Source of the DNA: Candidatus Aminicenantota bacterium
Lineage (GTDB): Bacteria; Acidobacteriota; Aminicenantia; Aminicenantales; Aminicenantaceae
Direction: 5' to 3'
Length of the DNA stretch: 11,341 nucleotides
Assembly: GCA_016926925.1 (NCBI GenBank)
Contig: JAFGNQ010000282.1
Span: 1-11,341 of the forward strand
Under the pieces are notes generated by a model. The model was not told the origin of the DNA. It saw only the letters and a list, made by a program, of their open reading frames with translations, and did no database searches. Numbering within the stretch: position 1 is the first letter of the stretch; each line of letters opens with the position of its first letter. Positions 1 to 9,664 of the stretch are shown piece after piece. A program made the translations under genes and the position numbers.

Positions 1-211
1 AAAGGTTTTGGGCGCCGGTTTTAATAGGGCTGGTTTCGAGGATTTTCCGTATTTCGCTGAGTGCCGTAAACGGGGGGATGACGACCATTTGGGCTTGGCG
101 GAACTCTTCTCTGGCCTTATCAAGGGTCTTGACAAGCTCGATGGCCTCCGGGATGGTCATATACATCTTCCAGTTCCCGGCGATGAAAGGTTTTTTATTG
201 TCGATGATCAT
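1..211 (-). CDS. tpiA: Triosephosphate isomerase, N-terminal part (runs off left edge)
   Basis: Interconverts dihydroxyacetone phosphate and glyceraldehyde 3-phosphate in cytoplasmic glycolysis and gluconeogenesis. Only the first 70 codons lie in the window. The translation begins MIIDNKKPFIAGNWKMY, the classic family N-terminus; N13 and K15 correspond to the active-site Asn and Lys of strand 1. The segment MVVIPPFTALSEI (residues 42-54) matches strand 2, and GAQNL closes the visible part. The start ATG lies 1 nt after the pgk stop, with a GGAG ribosome binding site inside the end of pgk, so translation is probably coupled to pgk. It is the third gene of the gap-pgk-tpiA operon. The family identification is secure; completeness cannot be judged. 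Confidence 0.95.
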   Translation of the reverse strand, partial: MIIDNKKPFIAGNWKMYMTIPEAIELVKTLDKAREEFRQAQMVVIPPFTALSEIRKILETSPIKTGAQNL

Positions 212-212
212 G

Positions 213-1394
213 TCAGTTCTCCATTAACGCTTCTAATCCGGGGAGTGTCTCATCGGCGATGTATTCGAGTGAGGCTCCGCCTCCTGTCGAGATGTGGGAT
301 ATTTTGTCGCTGACACCGGCTTTGTACACGGCTGCTACCGAGTCTCCTCCTCCGACAATGGACAGGGCTTTTGAATCAGCAACAGCTTGGGCGATTTTCA
401 TCGTCCCGTTGGCGAATTCATCGATCTCGAAAACACCCATAGGCCCATTCCATAAAATCGTCATAGATTCGGAGATGATGTGGGCATAGCTCTTGATTGT
501 GTTGGGCCCGATATCCAGGGCCATTAAGTCTGATGGGATGGGCAAAGAATCCAAGATCTTTGTTTCGATACCCGCAGCCCTTTCAGCGGCTACGACATGA
601 TCGAGCGGAAGTCTGAATCCGACATTCCTCTCCTTGGCTTTGAAGAGGAGCTCTATGGCCATCTCTTTTTTATCTTCTTCAACGAGGGACCGGCCCACAC
701 CCAAACCTTGTGCCGAGAAAAAGGTGTAGGCCATGGCGCCGCCGATCAGGATGTGGTCAGCTTTGTTCAAAAGATTCCGGATGATCGGAATCTTATCGGA
801 TACCTTCGCTCCTCCCAGGATGGCAACATAGGGGCTGACCGGCGAGTGGATGATTTTGTTCAAATATTCGAGCTCTTTGATAAGGAGAAAACCGGCCGCG
901 GATTTTTCTACGTAAACGGGAATTCCAACGACCGAGGCGTGTGCTCTATGGCAGGCTCCGAAGGCATCGTTCACATAGCAGTCAATGTTTTTGGCAAGTT
1001 CTTGGGCGAACTCAGCGTCATTGGCTTCCTCGCCGGGATGGAACCTGAGGTTTTCCAACAGGAGGACATCTCCCTCTTTGAGATTCTGCTTGAGCTCATC
1101 GACTTTTTCGCCGATAACGTCCGGGGCTAAAATGACTTTTTTTCCTATGAGACCGGATAGCCTTTCCGCTACGGGATTCAGGCTGAACTTCAGATTCGCC
1201 TTGCCTTTAGGCCGCCCAAGGTGCGAGGCAACGATCACTTTGGCGCTGTGTTCCAGAAGGTATTCTAGAGTGGGGAGAGCGGCTTTGATTCTGGTATCGT
1301 CGCGAATTTGCACGGCATCATCCAGAGGGACATTGAAATCGACCCGCAGGAAGACGATCTTACCCTTGACCTCCAAATCATTGCAGATAATCAT
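213..1394 (-). CDS. pgk: Phosphoglycerate kinase
   Basis: Transfers phosphate from 1,3-bisphosphoglycerate to ADP, the first ATP-forming step of glycolysis, in the cytoplasm. The 393-residue length is normal for bacterial Pgk. Visible family motifs in order: RVDFNVP (17-23), SHLGRP (57-62), [11 protein letters not shown] (112-122), [13 protein letters not shown] (142-154, Cys where Thr is usual), GGAKVSDKI (194-202), WNGPMGVFE (315-323), GGGDSVAA (348-355) and STGGGASLE (369-377). Both the substrate-binding N-domain and the nucleotide-binding C-domain are complete. The start is set by the family N-terminus, 4 nt after the gap stop. The preceding bases (end of gap) are AT-rich with no Shine-Dalgarno sequence, so initiation probably depends on ribosomes finishing gap. 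Confidence 0.98.
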   Translation of the reverse strand: MIICNDLEVKGKIVFLRVDFNVPLDDAVQIRDDTRIKAALPTLEYLLEHSAKVIVASHLGRPKGKANLKFSLNPVAERLSGLIGKKVILAPDVIGEKVDELKQNLKEGDVLLLENLRFHPGEEANDAEFAQELAKNIDCYVNDAFGACHRAHASVVGIPVYVEKSAAGFLLIKELEYLNKIIHSPVSPYVAILGGAKVSDKIPIIRNLLNKADHILIGGAMAYTFFSAQGLGVGRSLVEEDKKEMAIELLFKAKERNVGFRLPLDHVVAAERAAGIETKILDSLPIPSDLMALDIGPNTIKSYAHIISESMTILWNGPMGVFEIDEFANGTMKIAQAVADSKALSIVGGGDSVAAVYKAGVSDKISHISTGGGASLEYIADETLPGLEALMEN

Positions 1395-1398
1395 GGAT

Positions 1399-2682
<1,284 letters not shown>

Positions 2683-4233
2683 ATGAAAGTTCTTACATCA
2701 CAACAGATGCGGGAAATCGACCGGAAAGCAATCGAAGATATCGGAATTATCGGCCCGATTCTGATGGAAAATGCAGGCCGTCAGATATTTCTAGAGATAA
2801 TGAAAAGATTCCCTGATGTGGAAAAGGAAAAAATTCTCATTGTAGCCGGAAAGGGCAATAACGGCGGAGATGGTTTTGTGGTTGCGCGCCACCTGCACAA
2901 CCGAGGTGCCTGCCCTAGGGTCATCCTGCTGTCCGAAAAAAAAGAATTAAGAGGAGATGCCGCTCTGAATGCGGCGATCGTCGGCCGTATGGGAATTGCC
3001 GTCTCAGAAGCTCCTACCGAGAAGAGTTGGGCCCTGCATAAAAAAAAGCTCAAGCAGTCAACATTAGTTGTCGATGCTATTTTCGGTACGGGTCTTGCCA
3101 AACCCGCCCGGGGACATTACGCATCCGCCATCGAGGATATTAATAAAAGCAAGGCCTTTATAGTCGCGGTGGATATCCCTTCCGGTTTGTCTTCGGATTC
3201 GCACCAGATCATCGGACCCTGTGTCAGAGCGGATTTAACCGTATGTATGGCGGCTCCCAAAATCGCCCATATTTTCACCCCGGCGGAAGAGTGCATCGGT
3301 GAACTCGTGATCGCGGATATCGGCCTGCCTCCCGCGCTGTTATCGGATTCCGGCTTGAAACTCGAGCTCGTTGAGAAAGAGGATATCAAGGTCTATTTCA
3401 AACCTCGAAAGAGGAACGGGCATAAGGGAAGCTACGGGCATCTGTTCATCTTGTCCGGTTCTACGGGAAAAACCGGAGCCTCAATAATGGCAGGAAAAGC
3501 AGCCTTAAAGATGGGGGCAGGCTTGGTGACCGTTGGCACACCGCAGAGCTGCCTGCCGATCGTAGCCAGGGGAATGGTCGAATTGATGACCGAACCCTTG
3601 GCTGAAACACTCGAAGGAACATTCTCAGCTGCAGCGTTGCCCAGGGCGCTCGAGCTCCTTGAAGGCAAGGATGCACTCATGATGGGACCGGGGATCTCGA
3701 CGAATGAATCCACGGCCGATTTTGTCTGCACCCTCCTGCCGAGAATAAAGGTTCCCATCGTACTGGATGCCGATGCACTCAACATACTGGCTGAAAAGCC
3801 GGATTTACTGAAAAAGCTGAAAAAGACGGCTGTCATAACGCCTCATCCCGGTGAATTCGCACGTCTCTTAGGACTTTCTACAAAGGAGGTCCTGGACCGA
3901 AAACTGGATCTTGTCCCTCAGTATGCAAAGGAATTTGGAGTCATAGTTGTACTCAAGAGCTATCGGACACTCATCGCAATACCTGATGGAAGAGTGTACA
4001 TCAATCCTACTGGAAATCCCGGGATGGCCACGGCTGGTTCGGGCGATGTGCTCAGCGGTATGATAGCGTCTATGCTCATCCAGGAAAAAAATCCTCTGTT
4101 GGCAGTCCTGGCTGCTGTATACATCCATGGTTTGAGCGGTGACCTGGGTGTACTGAAGCTCGGCGAAAAGCCTCTTACAGCTTCGAATCTTATTGGGTTT
4201 TTTCCTGCTGCTATCAAGAAATTGAACGCCTGA
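2683..4233 (+). CDS. nnr: Bifunctional NAD(P)HX epimerase / ADP-dependent NAD(P)HX dehydratase
   Basis: Repairs hydrated NADH and NADPH: the N-terminal YjeF_N domain epimerises R- and S-NAD(P)HX, and the C-terminal ribokinase-like domain dehydrates the S form using ADP. In the 516 residues, the N-domain (about 1-220) shows GKGNNGGDG (56-64), VVDAIFGTGL (129-138) and VDIPSG (164-169). The C-domain (about 235-516) shows HKGSYGH (247-253), DADALN (362-367), TPHPGE (386-391) and the catalytic GMATAGSGDVLSGM (447-460) with D455. Both halves look intact. AAGGAG lies 5 nt before the ATG. tsaE follows after 20 nt, a linkage also known in E. coli (yjeF-yjeE). It is divergent from gap, whose enzyme is a known source of NADHX. 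Confidence 0.97.
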   Translation: MKVLTSQQMREIDRKAIEDIGIIGPILMENAGRQIFLEIMKRFPDVEKEKILIVAGKGNNGGDGFVVARHLHNRGACPRVILLSEKKELRGDAALNAAIVGRMGIAVSEAPTEKSWALHKKKLKQSTLVVDAIFGTGLAKPARGHYASAIEDINKSKAFIVAVDIPSGLSSDSHQIIGPCVRADLTVCMAAPKIAHIFTPAEECIGELVIADIGLPPALLSDSGLKLELVEKEDIKVYFKPRKRNGHKGSYGHLFILSGSTGKTGASIMAGKAALKMGAGLVTVGTPQSCLPIVARGMVELMTEPLAETLEGTFSAAALPRALELLEGKDALMMGPGISTNESTADFVCTLLPRIKVPIVLDADALNILAEKPDLLKKLKKTAVITPHPGEFARLLGLSTKEVLDRKLDLVPQYAKEFGVIVVLKSYRTLIAIPDGRVYINPTGNPGMATAGSGDVLSGMIASMLIQEKNPLLAVLAAVYIHGLSGDLGVLKLGEKPLTASNLIGFFPAAIKKLNA

Positions 4234-4253
4234 AAATACAGCGACCGGAGACT

Positions 4254-4700
4254 ATGAAAAAACAACAACATCCCTCGAAAACAAGAATTTTCAACAGCGG
4301 ATCGGAAGAAGAGACAATTCGGATTGCCGAGCAACTTGCGGCCGGTTTTCAAGGGGACGAAGCGGTTCTTCTTTTTGGAGCGCTCGGAGCAGGGAAAACT
4401 GTGTTTGCCAAAGGGATTGCCTCCGCCTTGGGTATCCGTGATGTCACCCAAGTCTGCAGCCCTTCCTACACATTGATGAATGTCTATCAGGCTAAATACC
4501 CTATCTATCATATGGACCTATACCGTCTGACCTCCGAGGAGGAACTCCTCGATTTGGGATGGGAGGACTACCTGGGGCAAGGAATCGTTATCGTGGAATG
4601 GGCGGAAAAAATGACTTTTTCCTATGAATCCATTCGCGTCACCATCCGAGTACTGAACGATGAAAGAAGAAGAATCGGGATTGACCTGCCCCTATTTTAG
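4254..4700 (+). CDS. tsaE: tRNA threonylcarbamoyladenosine biosynthesis ATPase TsaE
   Basis: The small P-loop ATPase that works with TsaB and TsaD to complete N6-threonylcarbamoylation of A37 in ANN-decoding tRNAs, in the cytoplasm. It has 148 residues, typical of the family. The Walker A motif GALGAGKT is at 42-49. Family motifs SPSYTL (69-74), HMDLYRL (86-92) and VEWAEK (114-119) follow in the expected order. The start lies 20 nt after the nnr stop, with GGAG only 3 nt from the ATG, a short spacing. A later in-frame ATG would remove conserved N-terminal sequence, so this start is preferred. tsaB and tsaD are not in the window. It is probably cotranscribed with nnr. Confidence 0.95.
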   Translation: MKKQQHPSKTRIFNSGSEEETIRIAEQLAAGFQGDEAVLLFGALGAGKTVFAKGIASALGIRDVTQVCSPSYTLMNVYQAKYPIYHMDLYRLTSEEELLDLGWEDYLGQGIVIVEWAEKMTFSYESIRVTIRVLNDERRRIGIDLPLF

Positions 4701-4745
4701 CCGGTACTGCCGGATTTCTGTTCATAATATGATACCAAAGAGCCC

Positions 4746-4760
4746 TGGATGATACATCCA
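4746..4760. repeat. Perfect 6-bp inverted repeat abutting the mscS -35 box
   Basis: TGGATG, a 3-nt ATA spacer, then CATCCA form a perfect palindromic arm pair. The last base directly touches the -35 hexamer that starts at 4761. As RNA it would make a short stem-loop followed by the weakly U-rich TTGAATTTAT, so it could be a poor terminator for nnr-tsaE. As DNA it is placed like an operator for the next promoter. The sequence cannot decide between these. Confidence 0.4.
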
Positions 4761-4789
4761 TTGAATTTATAGACAACTTTAGGTATAAA
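4761..4789 (+). promoter_or_regulatory. Sigma70-like promoter for mscS-apt-permease cluster
   Basis: TTGAAT (4761-4766) and TATAAA (4784-4789) are separated by exactly 17 nt. They match four of six and five of six consensus positions. The -10 box lies 36 nt before the mscS-type start codon, giving a leader of roughly 30 nt. This is the clearest promoter in the window. It indicates that mscS is not simply read from the nnr-tsaE promoter. Confidence 0.6.
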
Positions 4790-4825
4790 GTGAAGGAACC
4801 GCATCAAGGATAAGGGAGTTGAAGA

Positions 4826-5875
4826 ATGCGCAATCTGTCCGGCTTTTATGAAAGCATCATAGGGAATGCCTATCTGAGATTTTTGCTGATAACCGCTGCC
4901 TCTATCGTTGTCGCTTTGCTGGCGAAATTTATCGTGAAAGGTGTTTTGAAGCCTCTGGCGAAAAAGACGAAGACCAAAATCGACGACCTTATCATCAAAA
5001 GCATTTCCTCTATTGTCTTCTTCCTGATTCTGGTTTTGGGAATAAAGATCGGCATGCAATCCCTCCCGGTTCAGACGGATTTGTACCTTAGTTTAGCCAA
5101 CACGTTGTTGATAATCATGATCACGATTGCGCTGTTCCGTATCATTCACAATATTTCGAAACACTGGATCGAAGACTGGGCGGAAAAGACCGCATCCTCA
5201 GCCGACGACAGATTGATTCCGCTGTTGGAGAAGATTTTGAAGGCTGTTGTCATCATTTTGGCCGTAATTTTCATTTTTGACAGCTGGAATATCGATATCA
5301 GCCCCCTGCTGGCAACAGCCGGGATTGCAGGCATTGCCATCGGTTTTGCCGTCCGAGACAGCCTGGCCAATATCATGGGCGGCATTCAGTTGGTCCTGGA
5401 CAAGACGTTCAAAGTGGGAGATAAAGTTCAATTGGAGTCTGGAGAAACAGGAGAGATACTGGATATAGGTCTGCGAAGCACGAAATTGAGGACTTATGAC
5501 AATGAACTCATCTACATTCCCAACGGCCAGCTCGCCAATGCCAGAGTCAAGAATTTCACTGTCCCCGATGTCTCTATCAGAGTGAATGTGAACTTCGGCG
5601 TTGAGTACGGATCCGAACCGGAAAAAGTGAGGCAGGTTGTCTTGGAGGCCATCAAGAAGGTCGATAAGGTGCAGGAAGTTCCGGAACCGGTCGTTCAATT
5701 CTTGAAGATGTCGGATTTTTCTTTGGACTTTGTGGCCAGAGTTTGGATTGAAAACTACTCGGATGCTTATGCGACTCAGCTCGCCGTAACGGATGTCGTC
5801 TACAGAGCGCTTAATGAAGCGAATATCAGCATACCGTTTCCCACGCGGACCGTTTATACAAAATCAACTGATTGA
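4826..5875 (+). CDS. Small-conductance mechanosensitive channel (MscS family)
   Basis: A homo-oligomeric inner-membrane channel that opens under membrane tension and relieves turgor after osmotic downshock (family role). In the 349 residues, hydrophobic segments lie at about 18-40, 59-77, 87-106 and 135-152, giving one or two more helices than E. coli MscS. The pore helix then begins around 157 with the small-residue pattern ATAGIAGIAIGFAVRDSLAN (163-182). The cytoplasmic beta domain follows, with the hallmark VGDKVQLESGETGEILDIG (197-215) and YIPNGQLAN (230-238), and then the alpha/beta C-terminal domain. AAGGGAG lies 7 nt before the ATG. apt starts 15 nt after the stop, suggesting one transcript, although a channel and purine salvage have no obvious shared role. 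Confidence 0.93.
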   Translation: MRNLSGFYESIIGNAYLRFLLITAASIVVALLAKFIVKGVLKPLAKKTKTKIDDLIIKSISSIVFFLILVLGIKIGMQSLPVQTDLYLSLANTLLIIMITIALFRIIHNISKHWIEDWAEKTASSADDRLIPLLEKILKAVVIILAVIFIFDSWNIDISPLLATAGIAGIAIGFAVRDSLANIMGGIQLVLDKTFKVGDKVQLESGETGEILDIGLRSTKLRTYDNELIYIPNGQLANARVKNFTVPDVSIRVNVNFGVEYGSEPEKVRQVVLEAIKKVDKVQEVPEPVVQFLKMSDFSLDFVARVWIENYSDAYATQLAVTDVVYRALNEANISIPFPTRTVYTKSTD

Positions 5876-5890
5876 AGAAAGGAGTTAAGC

Positions 5891-6427
5891 ATGCTCGACC
5901 GACTCAAGGATATTGTGGTTGAGGTCAAAGATTTCCCGAAATCTGGAATCGGCTTCAAAGATATCACTCCCCTCATCGAGAATGCGGAATCATTCAACTT
6001 TGTGATCGAGACGCTTGTCGGCTGGGCGCAGGCGAAAAATCCCCAAATTGTGGCCGGTATCGAAGCGAGAGGATTTCTGTTCGCTGCTCCGGTAGCTCAT
6101 CGGTTGAACCTGGGTGTGGCCGTCATACGTAAAAAAGGAAAACTGCCTCGTGAGACATTCTGTGTCAAAGCACCGAACGAGTATGCCGTCGAGTATTTTG
6201 AGATGCACTGCGACAGCGTGAAAAAAGACCAGCGTGTTGTCATCATCGATGACCTGATAGCGACGGGCTCCAGTTCGGTCAGTGCCATTGATCTTGTGAA
6301 AAAAACAGGAGGAAAGGTCGTAGGATTTGCTGCCGTTATCGAGCTGCTTTTTTTAAACGGTGTCGATTTCATAAAAAAACACCATCCTGAGATTGATATC
6401 CACACAATAATTCAGTACCAAGAATAG
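5891..6427 (+). CDS. apt: Adenine phosphoribosyltransferase
   Basis: Converts adenine and PRPP to AMP and pyrophosphate, the one-step adenine salvage reaction, in the cytoplasm. The 178-residue length is normal. The N-terminal DFPKSGIGFKDITPL (14-28) corresponds to the family's DFPKPGI-FKDITPL, EARGF is at 58-62, RKKGKLPRETF (80-90) is the flexible active-site loop, and VVIIDDLIATGSS (116-128) is the PRPP-binding motif with D120 and D121. The PRPP loop reads ATGSS where ATGGT is usual, and the segment after the flexible loop (91-108) departs from common Apt sequence. Adenine specificity is therefore likely but not certain; xanthine phosphoribosyltransferase is less likely. AAAGGAG lies 6 nt before the ATG. 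The permease gene begins 8 nt downstream. Confidence 0.92.
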   Translation: MLDRLKDIVVEVKDFPKSGIGFKDITPLIENAESFNFVIETLVGWAQAKNPQIVAGIEARGFLFAAPVAHRLNLGVAVIRKKGKLPRETFCVKAPNEYAVEYFEMHCDSVKKDQRVVIIDDLIATGSSSVSAIDLVKKTGGKVVGFAAVIELLFLNGVDFIKKHHPEIDIHTIIQYQE

Positions 6428-6435
6428 GGCATAAA

Positions 6436-7785
6436 ATGATGAAAAGCTGGCTGAACCGGCATTTCAAGCTCGAGGAAAACAAGACCTCGGTTCGTGCGGA
6501 ATTGCTGGGAGGGGCCACAACCTTCATGACCATGTCCTATATCATCTTTGTCCAACCGGCGATCCTGTCGACAACCGGCATGGATAAAGGGGCGGTCATG
6601 TTCGCGACCTGTGTCTCCAGCGCGATCGCAACCCTCCTGATGGGGATTCTGGCAAAATACCCCATAGCTCTGGCTCCCGGTATGGGACACAATGTGTTTT
6701 TCTCCGTTATCGTCTGCGGTATTATGGGCTATTCTTGGCAGGTAGCCTTAGGAGCGGTTTTCATTTCCGGAAGTCTGTTCTTGATCCTGTCTTTAGCCGG
6801 GGTGTGGAAGAGCCTGGTTGCCGCCGTCCCCGAATCTCTTAAACACTCAATCGCCGTGGGAATCGGCATTCTCATAGCCTTCATCGGGCTTCAATACGGA
6901 GGACTCGTTGTCAATGCTCCTCCACCCCTGCCCGGTACGACGGATATTCTGGTCATTTTGGGTGACCTAACCAGCAAGCCGGTTCTCTTAACCGTATGTG
7001 GAGTCGGGCTCACTGCAGTATTGATGGCCATGAGGGTTCGTGGTGCTATCTTGATCGGGATTTTGGCTACAGCCCTGTTAGGTATTCCTTTGAAGGTCGT
7101 AGCCTATCATGGAATGCTTGCCGCTCCGCCGAGTGTGCTTCCGACATTCCTTAAATTGGATATACTGGGAGCATTGAAGACGGGCTTGATCTCCGTCATC
7201 TTCATATTTTTCTTCCTCGATCTCTTTGACACAATCGGAACGCTCATCGGTGTCAGTGGTCCTGTCGGTTTTTTAAAGGACGGGAAACTTCCTCGGGCGG
7301 ACAAAGCCATGTTTTCGGATGCTGTCGGCACTATCAGCGGTGCGCTTTTGGGGACGTCGACCGTGACCAGTTACATAGAAAGCGCTTCGGGGATATCACA
7401 AGGCGCGCGGACAGGCCTGGCCAATGTCTTCACCTCCTTCCTGTTCATGATCGCTCTCTTCTTCAGTCCGCTGGCGGAGATGATTTCCGGGAGCTATACC
7501 TACAACGGGATGGTGCTCCGGCCCGTAATTGCGCCGCCGCTGATTATTGTAGGATATTTGATGATGCGGGGTGTCGTCTATATCAAGTGGGATGATTTGA
7601 CGGAAGCCATTCCTTCGTTTTTGACCATCATTCTCATGCCGCTTACATTCAGCATCACGGAGGGGATTGTTTTTGGATTCATCTCCTTTTCTCTGCTGAA
7701 GCTGGTATCCGGAAAAGGCAGACAGGTACACTGGATCATCTACTTTTTTTCAGCCCTTTTTATCATTCGATATATCATTATGTAG
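6436..7785 (+). CDS. NCS2 family purine permease, AzgA type
   Basis: An inner-membrane permease, probably proton-coupled, for adenine, guanine or hypoxanthine (family role). In the 449 residues there are many hydrophobic helices, consistent with the 14-helix NCS2 fold. AzgA hallmarks are NKTSVRAELLGGATTFMTM (15-33), APGMGHN (80-86), LDLFDTIGTLIGV (261-273), and TSTVTSYIESASGISQGART (307-326). The residue between GMG and N is His85, where Leu is usual in characterised relatives, close to the substrate site. ATG codons at 6436 and 6439 are both possible starts; only a weak AGGG precedes them, and the gene begins 8 nt after apt, so coupling is likely. Import followed by Apt phosphoribosylation forms a salvage route. 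Purine preference is not decidable here. Confidence 0.93.
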   Translation: MMKSWLNRHFKLEENKTSVRAELLGGATTFMTMSYIIFVQPAILSTTGMDKGAVMFATCVSSAIATLLMGILAKYPIALAPGMGHNVFFSVIVCGIMGYSWQVALGAVFISGSLFLILSLAGVWKSLVAAVPESLKHSIAVGIGILIAFIGLQYGGLVVNAPPPLPGTTDILVILGDLTSKPVLLTVCGVGLTAVLMAMRVRGAILIGILATALLGIPLKVVAYHGMLAAPPSVLPTFLKLDILGALKTGLISVIFIFFFLDLFDTIGTLIGVSGPVGFLKDGKLPRADKAMFSDAVGTISGALLGTSTVTSYIESASGISQGARTGLANVFTSFLFMIALFFSPLAEMISGSYTYNGMVLRPVIAPPLIIVGYLMMRGVVYIKWDDLTEAIPSFLTIILMPLTFSITEGIVFGFISFSLLKLVSGKGRQVHWIIYFFSALFIIRYIIM

Positions 7786-7888
7786 GATGCGCTTTTATAG
7801 ATGCGAGATGGGAAGACAGCCGTTGTCTTTGTTCCTGAATTTCGGCAGGGCTTGATTTTCGAGGTTAAAGGGAAAGAGGAGTGAATAT

Positions 7889-9664
7889 ATGATGCGGAAT
7901 TTTAGAATGATATTCCCTATGGGGATGTCGCTCTCCATTTTGCTCTTGGCTGCCTGCACACCAAAGCCCATCGTCAAACCCGTGCTGGCAGATGATTCTG
8001 ATGCAGCGGGATGGATGATCAAAACACTTGAGGAGATGACCATCGCGGAGAAAGCAGGGCAGATGGTGACCTGCCGTTACTCAGGGGCTTTCGTGAATCG
8101 TGACAGCGATAATCTTCAAAAGTTGATGGCTCTCGTGACGGAACACGGAGTGGGAGGTTTCTGTCTTTTTGGGGGGAATTTGTACGAGACGGCCTTCTTG
8201 ACCAACACACTGCAAAAAGCCGCCAAAATCCCTCTCTTGATTGCTTCGGATCTGGAGCGGGGATTGGGGAACCAGATCGACGGCGGCACATTGTTTCCTC
8301 CGGCCATGTCCATCGGTGCAACGGATTCAGAGGAGGTGGCCTACGGAATGGGGAAAGTAACGGCTTTGGAAGCTAGAGCGATCGGGATACACATGACCTA
8401 TGCACCCGTAGCGGATGTCAACAACAATCCGGACAATCCCATCATCAATGTCCGGTCTTTCGGGGAAGACCCGGAACGAGTGAGCCGACTGGCTGTGGCC
8501 TTTATCAAGGGATGCCAGGAAAACGGGCTCATCGCCACAGCCAAGCATTTTCCCGGACATGGAGACGTCAGTCAAGATTCTCATATTCTTCCTCTTAGAG
8601 TAGCGGCTGATAGAGAACGGCTGGATAGGGTGGAGCTCTATCCCTTCAAGGAATCCGTGAGGTCGGGAGTTGGAGCGATTATGGTGGCTCATCTCCTTTT
8701 TCCTGCTCTCGATCCAACGCCCCGTCTCCCGGCAAGCCTCTCGCACAGGATTCTGACCGAATTCCTTCGGAAGGAGCTCGGATTCGAGGGTCTGATTGTC
8801 ACGGATGCTATGGATATGGGAGGAGTGACGGTGCTCTTTGAACCAGAAGAAGCAGCTATCAGAGCCGTTAAGGCGGGCGCCGATATGATACTCCTCTCTC
8901 CTCGGCCTAAAGAGGCGATTGAAGCGCTGACGCAAGCCGTGCGCCGGGGTGATATCTCGGAACAAAGGATTGATAACTCGGTGAGACGGATACTGGCCAT
9001 CAAAGCCGGTTTGGGTTTACACAGAAAAAAACTCGTCGATCCGGATTTGCTTGGTGAAAAAATCGCCACGAAAGCTCATCTGGCACAAGCGGCTTCAGCG
9101 TTCGACAGCTCGATGACACTGGTCAAGAATGAGAACAACATCCTTCCCATTGTCGAGAAGAAGACGAAGATTGCGGTCTTATCCCTGAGCAGCGATCCAG
9201 GCGATTATTTTGCCGGAGAGCCATTCGTTATGGAAATGAAGAAACGGCTTTTGGGTGTCTATGAATTCTATGCCGAGACCTCGACCGGACAAGAATATCT
9301 GGACGAGGCTCAAAAAAACGCTTGTGAAGCGGATCTGATTGTCATCGGCCTGTTTTCCAGAGTCCGTGGACATAAAGGAAGCGCAGGGCTCGATCCGAAG
9401 CATGCACGGCTTATAAATAACCTCGCCGCTCGTCCAACACCGGTTGTCGTCGTCTCCTTCGGCAGCCCTTATTTCCTCCGCCTTTTCCCCGGCATTGATG
9501 CTTATCTCTGCGCCTATCGCAATGCTGCGGAGGCGCAATCGGCCGCAGCCAAAGCGCTTTTCGGCGAGATCGACATCCGAGGCCGCCTTGCTGTATCGAT
9601 TCCAGGTTTGTATTCCAGGGGACATGGTCTGGGCCTTACAAAGGTCCGGCTGGATAATCAATGA
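7889..9664 (+). CDS. GH3 beta-N-acetylhexosaminidase lipoprotein (NagZ-like, two-domain)
   Basis: Predicted to release terminal N-acetylglucosamine from muropeptides or other glycans. A signal peptide ends in the lipobox LAAC with C23 as lipidation site, so it is membrane-anchored, unlike cytoplasmic E. coli NagZ. The GH3 barrel (about 40-375) shows DLERG (121-125), KHFPGHGDVSQDSH (219-232) and VTDAMDMGG (304-312). D230/H232 match the acid-base Asp-His pair and D306 the nucleophile of NagZ enzymes. A second alpha/beta domain (about 405-580) resembles the GH3 C-domain of Bacillus NagZ; 591 residues is far above the single-domain length of about 340. ATGs at 7889 and 7892 are both possible; AGAGGAG lies 7 nt before the first. 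Substrate is inferred from the motif class. Confidence 0.9.
   Translation: MMRNFRMIFPMGMSLSILLLAACTPKPIVKPVLADDSDAAGWMIKTLEEMTIAEKAGQMVTCRYSGAFVNRDSDNLQKLMALVTEHGVGGFCLFGGNLYETAFLTNTLQKAAKIPLLIASDLERGLGNQIDGGTLFPPAMSIGATDSEEVAYGMGKVTALEARAIGIHMTYAPVADVNNNPDNPIINVRSFGEDPERVSRLAVAFIKGCQENGLIATAKHFPGHGDVSQDSHILPLRVAADRERLDRVELYPFKESVRSGVGAIMVAHLLFPALDPTPRLPASLSHRILTEFLRKELGFEGLIVTDAMDMGGVTVLFEPEEAAIRAVKAGADMILLSPRPKEAIEALTQAVRRGDISEQRIDNSVRRILAIKAGLGLHRKKLVDPDLLGEKIATKAHLAQAASAFDSSMTLVKNENNILPIVEKKTKIAVLSLSSDPGDYFAGEPFVMEMKKRLLGVYEFYAETSTGQEYLDEAQKNACEADLIVIGLFSRVRGHKGSAGLDPKHARLINNLAARPTPVVVVSFGSPYFLRLFPGIDAYLCAYRNAAEAQSAAAKALFGEIDIRGRLAVSIPGLYSRGHGLGLTKVRLDNQ

Noticed and set aside
7813..7829. 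AAGACA / TGTCTT inverted repeat with 5-nt loop after the permease gene, considered as a terminator
   Set aside because: The stem is only 6 bp and AT-rich, and no U tract follows; too weak to call.
8327..8965. Minus-strand open frame of 212 codons inside the GH3 gene
   Set aside because: Antisense to the catalytic domain of a clear GH3 enzyme, with no recognisable domain and no ribosome binding site noted.
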